A stretch of DNA of 64,000 bases from Ectocarpus siliculosus (GCA_000310025.1 FN649746.1:756182-820181); one strand, 5' to 3'. Shown: positions 41,371 to 55,862, counted from the stretch's first letter. The notes: a model not told the origin generated them from the sequence alone. Program-made: numbers and translations.

Positions 41371-44300
41371 CACGCAATCCCGAACGACCTCGGCGCCTTG
41401 AATCCCGAGCGTCATCGGATCTCGCCGGGTCACAACGGACCGCAGAAGGCTTCGCTCCCGGAACAGCCGGTACAGCTCACCCTCCCATTCCCACCCGAAA
41501 ATCTGTGCTCGGTTTTAGATGTATTGTTGCGTGATGGCCGTCAAAGGAAGAAATGAAGAAAGGAAGGGAGGAAGGCGGTGGTGCGCACGGACGGGGGGAG
41601 CGAACCCAAAGGGTGCTGCGTGAGATCTACCGAAAACAAACGTGAAAAGTCAGACGATGTTCCATGCGCGTGTCGGTTAAACACAATGAGAGTCCGAACA
41701 CTCCACGGGAATTAAACCTACTTTTTGTTGGGGTTCTGTTAGCTGAACGGTGTGCGGTTCAAAGCCGTGGCTGTGAGGCTCGCCGCCTAGAAGGCAAGCA
41801 TAGGAGGAGTACGCAGCGCTGCTGGTGACAGGCGTGCCCATCACGCGGCCGCCCCTCACCTACTCGCTCACCTGCCCATAAAGGTTGTTCACTGCGTGCG
41901 TTACGCCTCCTCGAAAGACGATGCAGGCGTCCGCGTTGTTCTTGGATCCAGGATCGATCCTGCGGGAAGAGGACGCGGTGATACATAGGGCCACGCCATT
42001 CCCCGTGTATCGTAGGCGTGCACGTGCCGTGCGGTAGATAACATGAGAGCAAAGTTTTGCGCCACAGAGAAGGATTGGCGACACTTGCAATACTCTTTTC
42101 TCCAACACTTACTTGCTGCCCCCTACGACAACTTGAAAAGGAAGACCCGTGTAGGAAGGATAACCCGTGTGGGAACTCGCACGCGCACGCGTTCTCAGCC
42201 GTACATCGTATGAACAAGAGACAACACTGGACACGTTTTCCAGATAAGGAAATGGGTTGCGCAACACTTCTTGCTAGTTTCCAACAATGGAAATTTCGAA
42301 ATTTCCAACCGCGTTGGTACCAGGTACAGACTCACTCACAGGTCCACCGAGAACCTTTCAAAACCATTCCATATTGAAGCAGAAGGGCCGATGTAAACAA
42401 ATAACACTCCTCCATTCGTCTCTGACATTGCTTTGCCGCAAGTCCAGATGGACATAGATCATGGTATCTTGTTTCTGTTTTTTCTCTCATTCAAGCACAC
42501 ATACTCATTGGTCAGCTGGATGGAACGGTCGATGCTAATCTTGAAAAAAAATAGCACACACACACACTTTTCATTGGTCAGCCGGTTAGCGCGGTCGACG
42601 CTAATAATAAAGACACACACATGCACACAAACTCGCCATGGCTGGTGGTGCGAGTAGGGACAAGCGGGTCTGGAGCACGCAGAAGTTGCCAGGAAACGGT
42701 CGCAAAGTTGGTTCCCGTGCGCATCGACCGCTTTGCCCCTGCCGGGAAGTCCCTCCCCCGTCGTAAGCCTGCCGCCGCCGATGGCCAAATAACGAAAATA
42801 ATGATTGCGGACATTTCTTTACTCCCTTGGTGCCCGTTTATCTACCAGACACCAAGTCAGGCCGTCCGACGAACAAAATATACACTTGTTGGCCTTTCGG
42901 CAGGGATCTCAACGGGGGGTGTGCGTGCACCGACTTTCCTGCTCCATCGCCAAGCGCCGTGAATTCATGGCCCAAGGTTATCGTTGACTCCCGTTTCCTC
43001 CCGTGCTTGTCTTTTCGGGCAAAAATAGGGGGAGGTTCGCACCTGGTTCGCACCCCGCGCTTTCTAACGTTAATTAGCGAGGGTTTCTCCACGCCTGGAC
43101 TACACAGTCAGAGACCTCTCTCATGCACGAAACAATTTAAATGGATTCCGCAAACGTTGCACCTCTGTTTGGCACGCTTGGTTAACGGGCGAATAGACGA
43201 ACGCTAAAGCACGAACGATCAATATAATCTTAAAGCAAAACTGTTTGAACAGTATCACCTCGACAACCCTGGCACGACCAAACGAGCTATTTAGTACACA
43301 CATACCTGCCCCATTGTAAAAATTCCAGCGTTCTCTTGGCGAGGTGTCCGGGTGTGAGCGGGTGGAGCCGCCACTCCCGCCGCAACCTGGAGCGGAGGTT
43401 CGCCATCGTGTGGTTCACGTGCCCGAGAACCTGCGGCAAAGTCAAGATAGAGCCCGAACATAAGAGCTTGGCCGTGAAGAAGTTGAGTCTCCGAAAGCTC
43501 AAAACATGATAACTTGAGCACTATGCGAGCCCTGATAAAAACCCTCACACTACAACCTATATACCGCGGCCATTTGTAGCCCACAGAGGAACAAGAACCC
43601 CAGTCTCGCCCAAAATTAGAGGTTCTTGCGGGCGCTATCTGTAGTCGAAAACCGCGAGTTCACCACGGGGTCATTGCCGATAGCAACAACGACACCCTCG
43701 TACACAGCAGCCATCAATCATGAAATTGAGTCGGTGATGATGTCGCTTATCTCTCCAAGTACGTGGGAGTTGCTCTTCCCTCTCGGACACGTGCGAGCTT
43801 TGGTTGTTGTGTTCAACGGTGAGCTACAGAGCAGAGGTAGCCTGAGCACCCCGTTTCGCTCGGATTGGGACAACCGCACGTTGCCCCACGTTCTACGTCG
43901 TCAAGTGCCCCCTCTTGTACGGGGCTTTCTCGTACCGACGAACTCGTCAGCCTTCTGAGCACCACGCTCGCCAACGCGCAAGAAAGCGTCGACAAGCTGC
44001 AAACCGGTCGTAGAGCTGTGGTGCGCGCTCGGAGAACACCAGCCTATTCCTACGATTTGATGGGCCCGTCGCAAGCTAACGGAGCCGCATCTAACACCTG
44101 AACATCGTGTGTTCTCTGGCATATGAAGCAATAGTGAACAATACCGCGGGGGCGGCCAAGATGTGCTTAGTGGCAAGTGCGACCCAAATTGTTTTTCGTA
44201 CCATGCTTTGAAGTGCACGTTTCTTCAGGTCGCTGGTGTTCGTGTTGTCAGGACCAGAATTTGCACTACATGTAGTAGGCGGGGATGCCATCCCACCCCA

Positions 44301-47300
44301 AAATATTTTCTTCGGGCGGGTCCATGCATTTGTCAGCACACCGCCACATCCCGTGGCGTTCGACCGATGCCGTGAACTGGCTCTAAGCGGTTGCAATACG
44401 GCATGCTGTATTTTCGAAGCATGAGTCCTCGAGAAAAGCCACCTAAGACTTGCAGCCACAACAGGCCGACGAATCGGATTTGAAAACGATTGTTAGGGTA
44501 AAAGAAAGAAACACGATCGACCTCAGTCCTGGCTAACCGCTCACCGATCCAACCGGAGAAAAGCCGAATCCCACCTCGTGAAAGGGGTACGAACGGCGAG
44601 TGTCTGTCGTTCGTCTACGGAGGCACAGGTAGTGACATACGCGTAGAGCGCACGCGGTGCCACCAGCGGGAAAGAAAAAAACGCTTCACCTGCGACGAGC
44701 GATAACCGAGCAGCTCGAGAATGGACAAAACATCGTCCTCGGAAAGGGAGACGAAACTGCCGCAGTGCCGCATCTTCGGTCCGCCCAGAAACCTCACGAT
44801 CCCGTCCGACGTCCCTACCACTATGCTTGTCGTTGTCACGAGTCCCGCGTGGGGGGACTCGTCGTCTGAGACCGGTATCTGTCCGGAACCGCGGTCTACT
44901 GCCTGTTTCATGGCAGACGCAACAACAGGTTGAAGGGACAGGTGAAATAAGTCGGAGGTGGGACGTGGTGAGGTAAGATAGCGATATCCCCAGACAATAC
45001 ACAAGTGTTCGAACGCTAACAAAAGCAGATCCATGTGTAGTCGACGTACTGCAAGGAAGCAGCCCCCCGTGCTGAAGAGATATAAAAAATCTTCAGTCGT
45101 GAATGTACACTTCTTCCTCCGTCTGTCTATGCAAGCACGCCCACCTGACAACTAGATCTTGTCTTCCTTAAAAATTATGGTCAACTTACGTCACCTTCAG
45201 CCTCGCGAAACGTGCCGACACCGGCGTCCCTGTACCCCAGTCCATGGCACCACCATCCGCCGCGCCCCCTTGCTCCTCTGCGACCCCGGACTCTTCATGC
45301 CGGTTTTGAGCACTGGTGGTGGCGTCCTCCCCGCCCTTGCACTCCCCCGACGGCATATCACCCGCATATCGCTTCTTTTCCTTAGCGGCTTCTTCGCCGT
45401 TCTCGCAGCCGTGCCCCACGCCGGCAAGCCCGGGTCCGAACTCTCTCACAAGAAGCCACCTCCCGGAGAGATGGGAGTAGACAAGAATCTGAAAGTGTGG
45501 GGGTGCGTCCCGATACCAGGGTGAGGAAAGGGTAGGGTGTCACTATCATCAGACCGTATACATGATAGCAGGATCCACGAACATAGACGCCAGCACCTCT
45601 CTACCCACCCGGGATGGAGGATGTCGGTTCGGCGCGTGGGGGAGGGGAAGAAGGCGGGATCCTTGTTTCTCGACATGCGGGTCGTTCCTACCACACAGCA
45701 CTAATAGAGGCACGAATGCTCGAGCAGCTGCGGTTAGTCGTGCGGGGCAATCGAATAGTGTGGCGACGAACAATAACAACAACAACAAAAATTAAAAAAA
45801 TCAATATGTACCGGGGGTTCCCGGTGTGATGTTGACCGGTGGGCACGGGGGAAGAATGAGAGGAAAATCTTCTCCAAAGTGAACAGAGGGGGCGGCCAAG
45901 GGCGTCAAGACAATTTCTAGTGGCAAGCACATGCGGAGGACTCTTGAGCGTTGCAGGATTGATACGTGTGACTATGCTGCAGCATCAGGTCGATATCCCC
46001 TCCTCACCGAGTCTTGTGTTTGTTACTAGCCGATCCGCCTGCCCACGCTGTCCATTGGTTCTGTGTTGCTCACAATATCGAGCACTGCTAAGCATAGCAC
46101 AGCAATGTGGAACTTGAGCGGCAGTCACAGTAGTTGACTCCCACGCCTAGAACTACGCAGCAGCAGTTTGTGTGTCGAAGACAACCACCGGAGAATGAAA
46201 TGGCATGGCCCCCCGTCGCCTTCGCTAGTCGTTCCTGAATGCAGATAGATGTGATCGTCACCCCTAGAAGCAAAACATCACCTCCTCCCTGACCCTCCCC
46301 CCCCCTCAAGGATCCCACCTTTCGGGCACCCTGGTCCACGACAAGCAGGTCACCATCGGGACTGAAAGATACGGAGCTCGGTCGTCGGAGCCCCTCGATA
46401 CTTTGCCCACCAAGCGGCACACGGGGGGCCGGCAACGGGGAGAAGAAACAAGACATCATGAACGTGAGTGGGGTACACCGGTTTTTGTATAGACAAGCGG
46501 CGATATTGCGTCCCCAAAACCGAAAGTTAAAAACCCCGAACAAAATAAAAAAACATCCAACCTACTGTGAATTGATCAACTTATTTTTTTGTAGAAGAAA
46601 AATTAAGGCCGGACGGAACGGCAGGGTGCAGGGTCTATGTTGGCTCTGGGGAAGGGGGCGAGGGTTCTCGGTTTGTCCACCGGCCGACTTCTGTTTAAAA
46701 AGGCCGAATGGACGGTGTGGTAGTGCGCTAGACCGACATATCAGTTGTGCGTCGTCACATCGTTCCCACAACACGTGCCGCTCCCTCACGCTGCGGAGCA
46801 TACCTTGGACGTGGGGCGAGCACCTAAAGGACAGCGCGATGCTCTCATCTATCGAGATACTTCGCCAACGAGACAGCTGCTGCTATTCCTGTACGACGGA
46901 GCACAACCAAGAACACCCCGAAAGTGTTCTAGTTTTCTCGTGAAAACCCACGAATACACTGTGCTTCTGAACAAAGGTAAAATAATAAAAGAGTTTCGAG
47001 TTAAAACAGTAGCCCGACGTTCAGGCAAGACCTTTGTCGAAAATTGTTGGGGTTCACTGGGGCGCATTCTCTCTGTTGGCGATATCAACTCTCGCTATTC
47101 CGGAGGGGGGGGCGTTCGTGTTATTGTGTCTCTACCGTTTTGCTTCCCCTCTGAACGTGTTTTTGTCCCTTATTTGAGACTATGCCGTCCCTCACCCCAC
47201 AAAGAGATAAAACGCATGCCACATTAAAAATGGGCACTTTGCCGAGCTCCTACCTGTGCAGATGCGTTATCTCGGTGGGATAGAACGGTCGGAGGGCCGG

Positions 47301-50300
47301 GGCGTAGTGAAGCAAGCGCACGCGACCACCCCCCCGCTCTGCCACGGCCACGATTCCTCGGTCCCCCCTGGCGTCGTCAACGCCAACTAGCCTCGCGAAT
47401 CCCCTGCCCCTGCCCGCCCAAGACGAAGGGGGAAGCCGACGGCGGGGCCCCCATGGTTTCCAATGAGGAGAAACAGTGCAAGGGGGACAATGGTTTTTAC
47501 CTTATATGGAGGGGGGGGAGTTGAGAGGAACAATAGTATATTGACACGAAGGAAGAAGGGAGCAGAAATAGAAGGGGGGAGCAGAAAGCAGAAGTGGTAA
47601 AATTGTTCGAGTAGCAAGAATTGCATTTAGATGCTGCAATCTACCAAGATAGAACCCAGACAACTTGGATCTACTCCAGGGCTTTGCTTTCACAACGCGG
47701 ACCGGGGGCTGAGCGAAACACCCATTTTCGCAACAATAATGCGAATCGGCACAAACCCATACACGCCCACCTGAACGCTCGCAGCAAGTTCAATAGCGAG
47801 TCGTAGACGAGGCCACATATTTCGACGCTTTTCCCCCCTTCTAGAACAGTGATGACTTCGTCCCTTATCTTGGCATACATGTCCGTCCGCCCGGCCGTCG
47901 CGCAGCACGATAAGGTTGGAGTAGCAAGTGTAGGACAAATAAGACGTCGGATGGTTGTTCATGGCTGCCAGAGAATCTGCGACTGGTTGGCCGGTTCTCG
48001 GGATATTGTGACCATCTCTCATCCACCCGCTTGCCCAGGCGGCAATTGTAATTTTATTTGTGCAGACTTCAAAGCATGTAGGAAAGCATGACACGAACTG
48101 ACGGCACTGGCACCTCGGAAGTTGGTACCGGAGTAGACGATGAAGCCTGCGAAGAAGTGTCATCTCTTTCGCCTCGTCTGCCCCCCTCTCCCCCCCCCTT
48201 ATTTTGCTTTATCTCCTCGTCTTCGCCTACTCCCCTTCGCCCTGGTTCGCGCCGACCACTCTTAGCATCTGCAAGTGAGGTCGTAGGCCTGCTGCACACC
48301 GAAATAATAACTCGGACAGCATCAGTAGAGTCGGCAGCAGCGCCATGTCAAGTAGCTTGTATCAGAGCTAACAGTCTCCGCGGCGGGGGGGGGGGTGTTC
48401 TACAGCCACTTGGTGCGGAGAGGAGTGGATGGTTGGCCGAAGTTTCTTTCTGTGTACGGAACAAAGACAGGGATGATGCGATAGACCAAAAATATGTGGC
48501 ACGAGCATTGGAGCACCAAGTGCCTTCGTCAGTGCCCGCCAACGATAGCGATAGCTCTACCATTTTAAAAACACTTGCTATGCAGTCGGCATCCTGGATG
48601 CTCGACTATGCATTAAGCCATAAAAACTGGGCACCATTGCAATAAAATATACCCGGTGACTCCCCAGTACCCCGAAACTTATTCTCGTACCGTGACTCTT
48701 GGTACAGCCAGAGAAGAACCCGAACCTCGGGAAAAATAAGAGACTCTTGGATAGAAACCCGTTTGTACCGGACGAGACGGTCAAAACAGGAGTTGCATAG
48801 GACTGCTTCCCTCCCATGGAACAGGCTAGTGAGTGTTGACGCCACAACCGTTTACGCCAGAATGCGTGACCAACGGGAGGAAGGGGGCTCCTCTTACAAT
48901 GCCGATTGAGAGCATCGGCTTCGATGGTCCTTGTCGCGCACGTTTTCGTTATTGGGCAAGCTGGGCGCTGTTTCCTCACGTGAACGAAGCTCGCGTCCAC
49001 CCATTCGCGCTGCACCCTCCACAGCAAGACACGACAAAGAAAATCCTGTCGACGATTCGTCTACTACAAGTGGGGGCTCCGTACATGCAGCATGAACAAG
49101 AAAGTACGGGCTTTCGCCAACACATTCCTCTGGATTCGAACTACTACCCGTTCCTGCACACGCGCCTCATCCATTCGAAGCCTTCCGAGCTGTCGTCTTC
49201 TCCCCGTTCTTCTGTAGACCGACGTCCCGAGAGGGAAGAGAAAGACTCGTCCTCGCTCTCTGCGGGCTCGCTTCCATTGGCAGCGGCGTGTTCGGCCTCC
49301 TCGGCTTCCTGGTATTGTGCGGTCAGAGTTTTTTTTTTCGTACAAGCCGGTAGCATGCAGCGCGCTACGAAAGTTTTTCGAGAAAATCCAAGAAATGATC
49401 AAGGGGTTGAAACGCGCGCCCTCTGGTTATCGGTGCAATTCTTCCACAGGGCCAGAGCTGCTTGTGGAGACTGCGTATGAACTGAGGCGTCAACACGCCA
49501 TTTCAAAAGAGAGCCATTCGGTCGGTGAGCATGTCCCGGGTTTGCCAAGGTCTTATGCGAGCTGATTAGTATCGTCCAAAACGGATGAACACATTGCATG
49601 CGCCACTACGCCACCTATCCTTCCGAACGTCAATGTTCACCTAATCACCCGACATACATTTGCTCCCGAAATTCGACAAGAACTAGCGGACCTGGTGCGG
49701 AATTTCCCACCCGAGCAACGCCCGCCCCCTGCCCCCCCCCACCCACCCCCCATGACGTCTCCCACAAGAAAATCACACACTCGCATCATAGTCTCGCATC
49801 ATAGTCGCACACTTTTCGAGCACCTTCGTCTTCGCGATAAACGACAGCTGGAGCTTGCCGGCAACTCCTGTTGCGCAGACCACGAACGCGCCAAGTGTGG
49901 GCTCCCCGGTGCCACCACCCTTGATGCTGCCAACTCGAAACTGCCCCGTGCTGCTTTCATTCTCCGACGTCGAGCGACGATCAATCGGTTTCTTGGTGTG
50001 CCCTCGGGGTGGAAACCCGGCAGGAGGTTTGCTGGTTGGGGCGGGGTTGGTTCGCGGAGGCGACGCGGGTGATAATAGCTCCCTCCTTGCTCTCTCCTCG
50101 TCCTCAGGGTTCGGCCAAAACCACCTCGGCGGTTCAGGGTTCCACGCCCAGACAGTAGTGGTGTCTTCCACTTCGCCTTCTTTTTCTTCCGGTTTTCTTT
50201 TCTTTTTCTTCTTTTTCCCTCCTTTTTCTGGGAATTCTCCAGCCGCCGTCCGCCGTGGCCTCCAGTACGCCACGTCGCAAGGTTGGCTCAGAGGCCCCTC

Positions 50301-51646
50301 GGCGTCTTCGGACTCACCCGCCACTCGGCGCTGCCTCAGCCCACCGGCGTCTTCCCCCCCCGCGAACACGAGCAAACAGGCACCATCATCGCCGTCGGCA
50401 TCATCTGGCCCCTGTTCGAAGTTGGCCGCTTGCCGTTGTAGCTCTCCTGCTCCACGCCCCGACTGATGGGGCCGGTGCTTCTTGTCTTGTTCGGGGGGGG
50501 GGTTCGGTGGCGCTTGAGATCGCTCCCAGGAACTCGGCATTTCTGGGCTTGAGGGTGTTGTTTGCCAGCTGCCTACCGTGCCGTCCATCGATGCGATACC
50601 ACTCACGGAAGATGAAGAAGAGGAGGAGGAGGTGACGTCGGGCTGGATACCGGGGTCATCGAGGGGATCCGCCAGCTCCTCGACGTGGAAGATCTGAAGC
50701 CTGCTGTTCCCTGTGTCGGCAACAATCATCTACAACGGCACGAGGGGAGATTTGGCGGGTTCGGCAGGTTCGGCGGCATCTTTCATATTAGCATTGCCCC
50801 ATTCTTGTGCGCATAGTCCAGAAAGGGTTCAAGTTAAGCTCCGCGGGGTTGGACACGTGCGGGCAATATTGGGGGGTGCGGATGTTCTACAGAGCGCATA
50901 CCACGAGCCCCCCCGGTAAAGCGCGAACGCACGACACACATTATTGTATGCCCTCGGTTGAAAAGCACAATGACCACTGGACTACCAACACCCTCTACCG
51001 GAGCAGCGATGACGAAACAAGACTTTGTCGTCGTATTTAGCATCCGGGTGAAAAATTGGATGGCACCCGGGTTATCGAGGACCGGTCTGTCTTTTTTTCG
51101 GCACGCTGTAGACCAACGTGTGCAGCATTGAGTGCATGATCTGTTCCGTAGTGTATACGTGGTACAGCGGGGGCAGCAGGTGTACCGTAAATCACAACAA
51201 CGAACTACATTCTCGCCATAAATCACAAAACACAAGACATGCTGGGGGCTCACATCTCGACGAGGTCGATTTCTGTTGAACGTACGGGTGACGAGCGGTC
51301 AGTGGGGAACAGCGACATGTGTCGCACAGTTATCGAGCGAACCGATCGCGGAGAGGCCAGGCCTAAGAAACCAAGCCACACACGGGCTAGCGACAAGAAT
51401 CGTGTATTCACGCCGCACTAGTCGGGCTGCAGGCTTACACCCTCTCTGAAGGACAGCTTTATTTTTGTGTGTTATTTTCAAACGAAACCTTAATACTCCC
51501 TCCCTCACCTCGCGGCGGCCGTCCACAAACGCTACACCTTCGGGACCCTGCATCCGCCCGGGTCTAATCTGCCCCCTCCTGCCGACAGACGCTAGGAATT
51601 TGCTCGTGGTGGCATCGAACAGCTGAACACGATTGTTGCTGTTCAT
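41371..51646 (-). CDS. NHL-repeat protein with C-terminal CCCH finger, about 12 or more exons
   Basis: Supported minus-strand exons: 51646-51509 (NSNNRVQLFD), 50729-49824 (MIVADTGNSRLQIF, then a long acidic, Lys-rich insert), 48268-about 48080, about 47930-47771, about 47410-47254 (GIVAVAERGGGRVRLLHY), about 46430-46319 (FSPDGDLLVVDQGARK), about 45449-45186, 44902-44690 (TSIVVGTSDGIVRFLG), 43430-43306, 42768-about 42645, 41959-41872 and 41502-41371. The repeated V-x-D-x-G-x-x-R-hydrophobic pattern is the NHL beta-propeller motif. Exon 42768 encodes CDRFLATSACSRPACPYSH, a CCCH zinc finger. Phases agree at 51509/50729, 44690/43430, 43306/42768 and 41872/41502. An exon around 49.1-49.3 kb (acidic) is possible but unplaced. 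NHL propellers bind RNA or protein, and CCCH fingers bind RNA. Whether the 3' exons belong to this gene or a neighbour is not proven, and the last exon is not seen. Confidence 0.55.
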
Positions 51647-54523
51647 CGCGAGGGTGAGACGGAGGCCTTCATCAGAATTACTTTGAGCTCGCCGGAAGCA
51701 ATGTTGTGTTGGCTTGAGGGGAAAATTGGAGCGGAGAGCTGGTGCAACTCGTCAGCGAATGGATAAGGGTTTTATTATGGTAGAATTGAGGCCCACACCT
51801 TTGCAAATTCAAGCGAAACCCGCCAGAGGGATTGAGCTGGAAGACGAACTTTCGCTCAATCTGGATTGTTATCACTAGCGGGTCTCAAGGAGCCACATAG
51901 CAAAACAGCAACAACACACGTTGAGATTCCTGTGTGCCACTCGCTGCTAGATGCAGGCCTGAGTTGTTACAAACTGCGGCGGTGCCTAATAAAAAATGAA
52001 GTCAGAAACGTCAGACTATGCTCTCCATCCCGGCTATCTACAATTCAAATTTACGTAGCTGTCTACGGAATACGTAGCTTTTTGAATGGAGAGATACATC
52101 TACAGTATTACTGTACATAGCTGTCTACGAAAGGACTTTTGAATGGAGGGTGGTACAGATTGGCGCCCTGTTTTGGTTTCGGCTATACATGTAGCAGTCG
52201 TACAGGAAGGAAGGACCCTTGATGGCACTTCACCACTTGCCGAAACGATCGACTGCATTCTACAGCAGTTTGTTCCCGATCAACACTGCATGATGAATGT
52301 CATGAGAGGTTATCACGCGGTTCGAGTCGCGTCGAGGACGCTCACCCACTGTCAGCAATGGCCAGCACCCTACTGTCAGCCGACAGAGCAGTTTGGCATG
52401 GTTGCGCGAATTCGCCAAGCGATCGTCCTTTCCTTCCCAGCCCGGGACCTGATGCCTTCCCATCACTACTACTGCAAACCTGTCGATGATGGGTAGCAGA
52501 TGAAAAACGTCACGTATGTGCGTAAGAGGTGGGATGCAGCGAATAGACTGTTGCTGCGACGGCACACACATGCATAGGCTTCGTGCTGTGAAGAGTAGCT
52601 GCAGCCTAGGGGTTGGTGGGGCGGATATCTGAAACAGACTTGCTGCAGACGGGCACATGTACGCCAGACCAGCGGCGATCGTACCCACGAAGGGAGGCAA
52701 TACGTGTGAAAACAGCATGCATGATGTGCTGCAGTCAACACACGTCACGTATGTTATGTTTCCTACAGTATCATGTACATAGGGCGACTTTCTTTATGAT
52801 GGCAGAACGGGAGAACCTGACCGCACCGTAGTACTTTCATCACGTATGTTCGCATAGACGATGGTTGGATTGACCGCCGACCCGCCGAGAGATCTTCGCC
52901 TACATGCTTGTAAGTACAAATGACATGTTCATATGCTAGTCTACTGCTGCAGCAGTAGGTTGGATCGTTGGTGAACATGTGTCTCCAGAAGTACGTCTAC
53001 GATGTTACAAGCCTTCAGTGGATCGAATGGCGCTAAAAACAAGCCGCTAACCTGTACGTTGCCAAGTGCGTCGGAAATCGTAGTAGTACCGTCTCGACAG
53101 CTCCCAATGTTTCCTAGTCTCCCCATAAACCCCTCGGTGCTCCATGATGCCAAGACAGAGGAGTCGTTGCTGCCGACGCAGCCGTAGTCTCGAGATAGCA
53201 TCTTCGCTGCCCTTGTATATCGTGTATCTTATGGCAGAAAAATCCGGATCCGACTCCCCTGTAGGTCTTTAGCTCGTCCACACCCAGGCGAAGATACCAT
53301 CAGGTGTCCAAGACAAGAGCAGAGAGCACATCACATGATCATGTCTCTCACGATGGATGGATCGCACGTGGATTGGGCTGGGGCTCCGCTAAACCAGAAT
53401 CTTGGATCTTGAATACGTAGGATACTGAAAACATATTTCGCTGCCCTTTGCGTGCCCCCTGCTGGTTGCTGTCCTGCTGGGGAGCAACTGCTGTCATCTC
53501 CGGTCCTACCCTCCTACCTGCTAAGCAGTGTGCTAACAACTTACGTGAGAGGGTAAGGGAAGCACAGAGGGTGCGATCAGCGGGGGTTGGGTTCGCGACT
53601 TCTCTTCCCAGGAGTTGCGCCACCGGGTGAGAAAGACACCAATATATATGTACGCAAGGGAAAAAGTGGCCGTTTGCATCCATGTCCGGAATCCAGACCA
53701 CGGCCAGCCTATGCGCGGCCTGCACTCAAGTTCACCCAGCAACTACAGCTAGTACTGCGGGAAACGTGGTCCATGTTTATAGTCAACGAGTGATGGTAGA
53801 GAGCAGCATGTTCTCTGCTCCATTTCTGCCCATGCACCATATGCACCCAGCTTATACGTACAGGTATTCAACGCATACGCAAGGTCAACACATAGGTGCT
53901 CAGATGATACAGCCAACAAACCCACAGAGAACAACAGCAGCTGTGTGGGTGAACTTGTGTGCGGACGTGCTCACGCCCCGTTCAAATATAGTGGTGTAGC
54001 CCCTTCCGCTTGCAGCTGCTGGCTTTTCGTGATCGTGTGCAGTATGGCTCCACCTCGGTATATCCCCCATTTGTTCTCTGCCATTGTTGAGAGTACCAGC
54101 GGAGGGACGAGAGCTGAAAGCCTCTACATGTGTTAGTACTCTAACTTCAAGACGATTAGGGGCTGAGAAATCGACAACTGCCGGGCTTCATGAACCTTCC
54201 CTGTCAGTAGTTAAATGTCCCTTACAGCAGTTAAAATCCCACCAGTATTGTCAGGAACGGTTATGGCATAGTAGAGGCGACAGGGGCGTTACACCACCCT
54301 CAGATCTACTGCTGGGCTACGTTGTCGGAAGGTTGCAGCTACAGCAGTATTTAGTTCCCGAGACCCTGCAATTCTGGATCCCAAACCAAACACAGCGGGA
54401 GGCCCTCAGTAGTTGTGAATCAGCACTACGTTGCCACATTGCCCAGCATGTACAGTATTACGACGGTGTTTTCGGCGGGCACAGATTTGTGACCACGCAA
54501 GGCGTCCTCGTCAGTTGTACTGT

Positions 54524-54556
54524 TATAGTATAGTATAGTATAGTATAGTATAGTAC
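54524..54556. repeat. (TATAG)n microsatellite
   Basis: About six head-to-tail 5-base units, TATAG, form a simple tandem repeat. Confidence 0.9.
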
Positions 54557-54605
54557 GGACATTAGAAGGTACTGAGTGGATACCGGAACGGTTTTTTCAT
54601 GTGAA

Positions 54606-54637
54606 GACAACAACAACAACAACAACAACAACAACAG
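54606..54637. repeat. (CAA)n microsatellite
   Basis: About ten perfect CAA units follow GAAGA, in non-coding sequence. Confidence 0.9.
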
Positions 54638-54679
54638 ACCGAATAACCACGTCGTTCTGTTCTCTGAAATAGTATCGGT

Positions 54680-54735
54680 GGCTCTGAATAGTGCCGGAAT
54701 GCTGGTCTGGTTCATACCGGCACTACTGTACCACA
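54680..54735. mobile_element. Possible remnant of the pogo-like family
   Basis: GAATAGTGCCGGAATG and the nearby ATACCGGCACTACTGTA resemble the subterminal repeats of the element at 14000-25728 in facing orientation. No complete ends were identified. Confidence 0.35.
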
Positions 54736-55436
54736 CTCCTCGTGCTCGCCGCCACGAGAACCGATCTCCTGGACAGCAGTGGCGGGTCGTTCAAAACGAC
54801 GCTGCTGAAAAGGACCTGCTACGACAGTATGAAAGTGCTCATGTAGACCTTGTGGTCCGGCTCCACCAAAAAGGGGTCGCACGTCACACGTGCCACGCCG
54901 CCGAGTTGGGAAAGTCGACAAGAGAAACAACGAAACGAACGCACGCATGCATGCTTCTTTTCGTTTACTAGTGGTTCCACGTTCGACCCAGCAGATGTAC
55001 ATGTATGTCCCATGTGTGGACCGCAGCCCGGTTGCGGGCGTCGACAGCATACGCATGCATATGAAAAAGCTGCAGCAGCTCCCACCAGAGTGTATCTGAG
55101 CGTGCCAGCACGCGTACGCCTATTTTAGCCGCGTCGTGATGTCCTGCACAGATAAAACACCCGAGGGTAGAATGGGACGCTTAGAACCCCAATGGGACGT
55201 TTTAGCATCCCCTCCTATAATAGCTAGAGTTTTTGGTTTGGATAGAGAAAACGTTTGCGGAGGAGGTAGACTGCGTGGCAGGTGGGTCGAGACTAGCCCC
55301 AACCGTTGCCCAACGCTGATATTTCTTTGATCTGAAAAATGCGCGACGACAGAAACATGACTGGTAATCAGTGTATCACTGATGAATCAGTGCAAAGGCT
55401 GATGATTCAGTGAATTAAGGCTCGTGCAGACTAACG

Positions 55437-55860
55437 TTAAGCCCAGTTATCAAGCAGGTTTTCCCTCCCACTCACGGCGAGGACTTTCAAATCCACATCC
55501 CCCTCGGGCTGCGGTATTACCTCGAACGGGTAGTAGTCTTCATCAATAGTGATTTGTTGTAAACATTCAAAAAGAAAACGCTTCTTCCAAGCAAGGTCGG
55601 TGTAATTCACAAGAACAACAACGTAAACGCTGATATCTTCTTCTCGGATTTTGCGCCCTGTAAAAAAACAAAAAAAAAGTAATTTTTCAGGTACATAGGC
55701 GTACACGCCTCGAAGTGGCCAGGTGTTCCCCCCGAGGAGGAATGTCTTCCGCCGCGAGGAGCCCCAGGTCCCGCGACGGCGGCAACTCGAAGAAGGTGAG
55801 GGTGGAGTTCTACCCCCGTCGGGAGGCCTCTTGTGTTGTGCACCAGGTACGGCAGGGGGA
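55437..55860 (-). CDS. 3' exons of an unrecognised gene
   Basis: The last exon (55657-55437) follows a T-rich tract and TACAG acceptor and encodes KIREEDISVYVVVLVNY, then LAWKKRFLFECLQQ, and ends RENLLDNWA with a stop. An upstream exon at about 55850-55690 encodes VHNTRGLPTGVELHP and a Gly/Pro-rich stretch, ending near possible GTGTAC or GTACCT donors. No family is recognised. A poly(C)-tail retroelement sits immediately upstream (55863-56085), so the rest of the gene may lie beyond it, or be lost. Confidence 0.5.
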
Positions 55861-55862
55861 GG

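Larger units (their letters stand above)
51900..55430. other. Repeat-bearing spacer, no gene recognised
   Basis: It contains (TATAG)n at about 54524-54556, (CAA)n at about 54606-54637, and a duplicated GTAGCTGTCTACG block near 52050 and 52120. No supported coding frame was found. Confidence 0.5.

Noticed and set aside
43626-44101. Two overlapping plus-strand frames with WDNRT and TDELVSLLS motifs
   Set aside because: They read somewhat like protein but lie in different frames with no clear splice sites and within introns of the minus-strand NHL gene; support was too weak to list.
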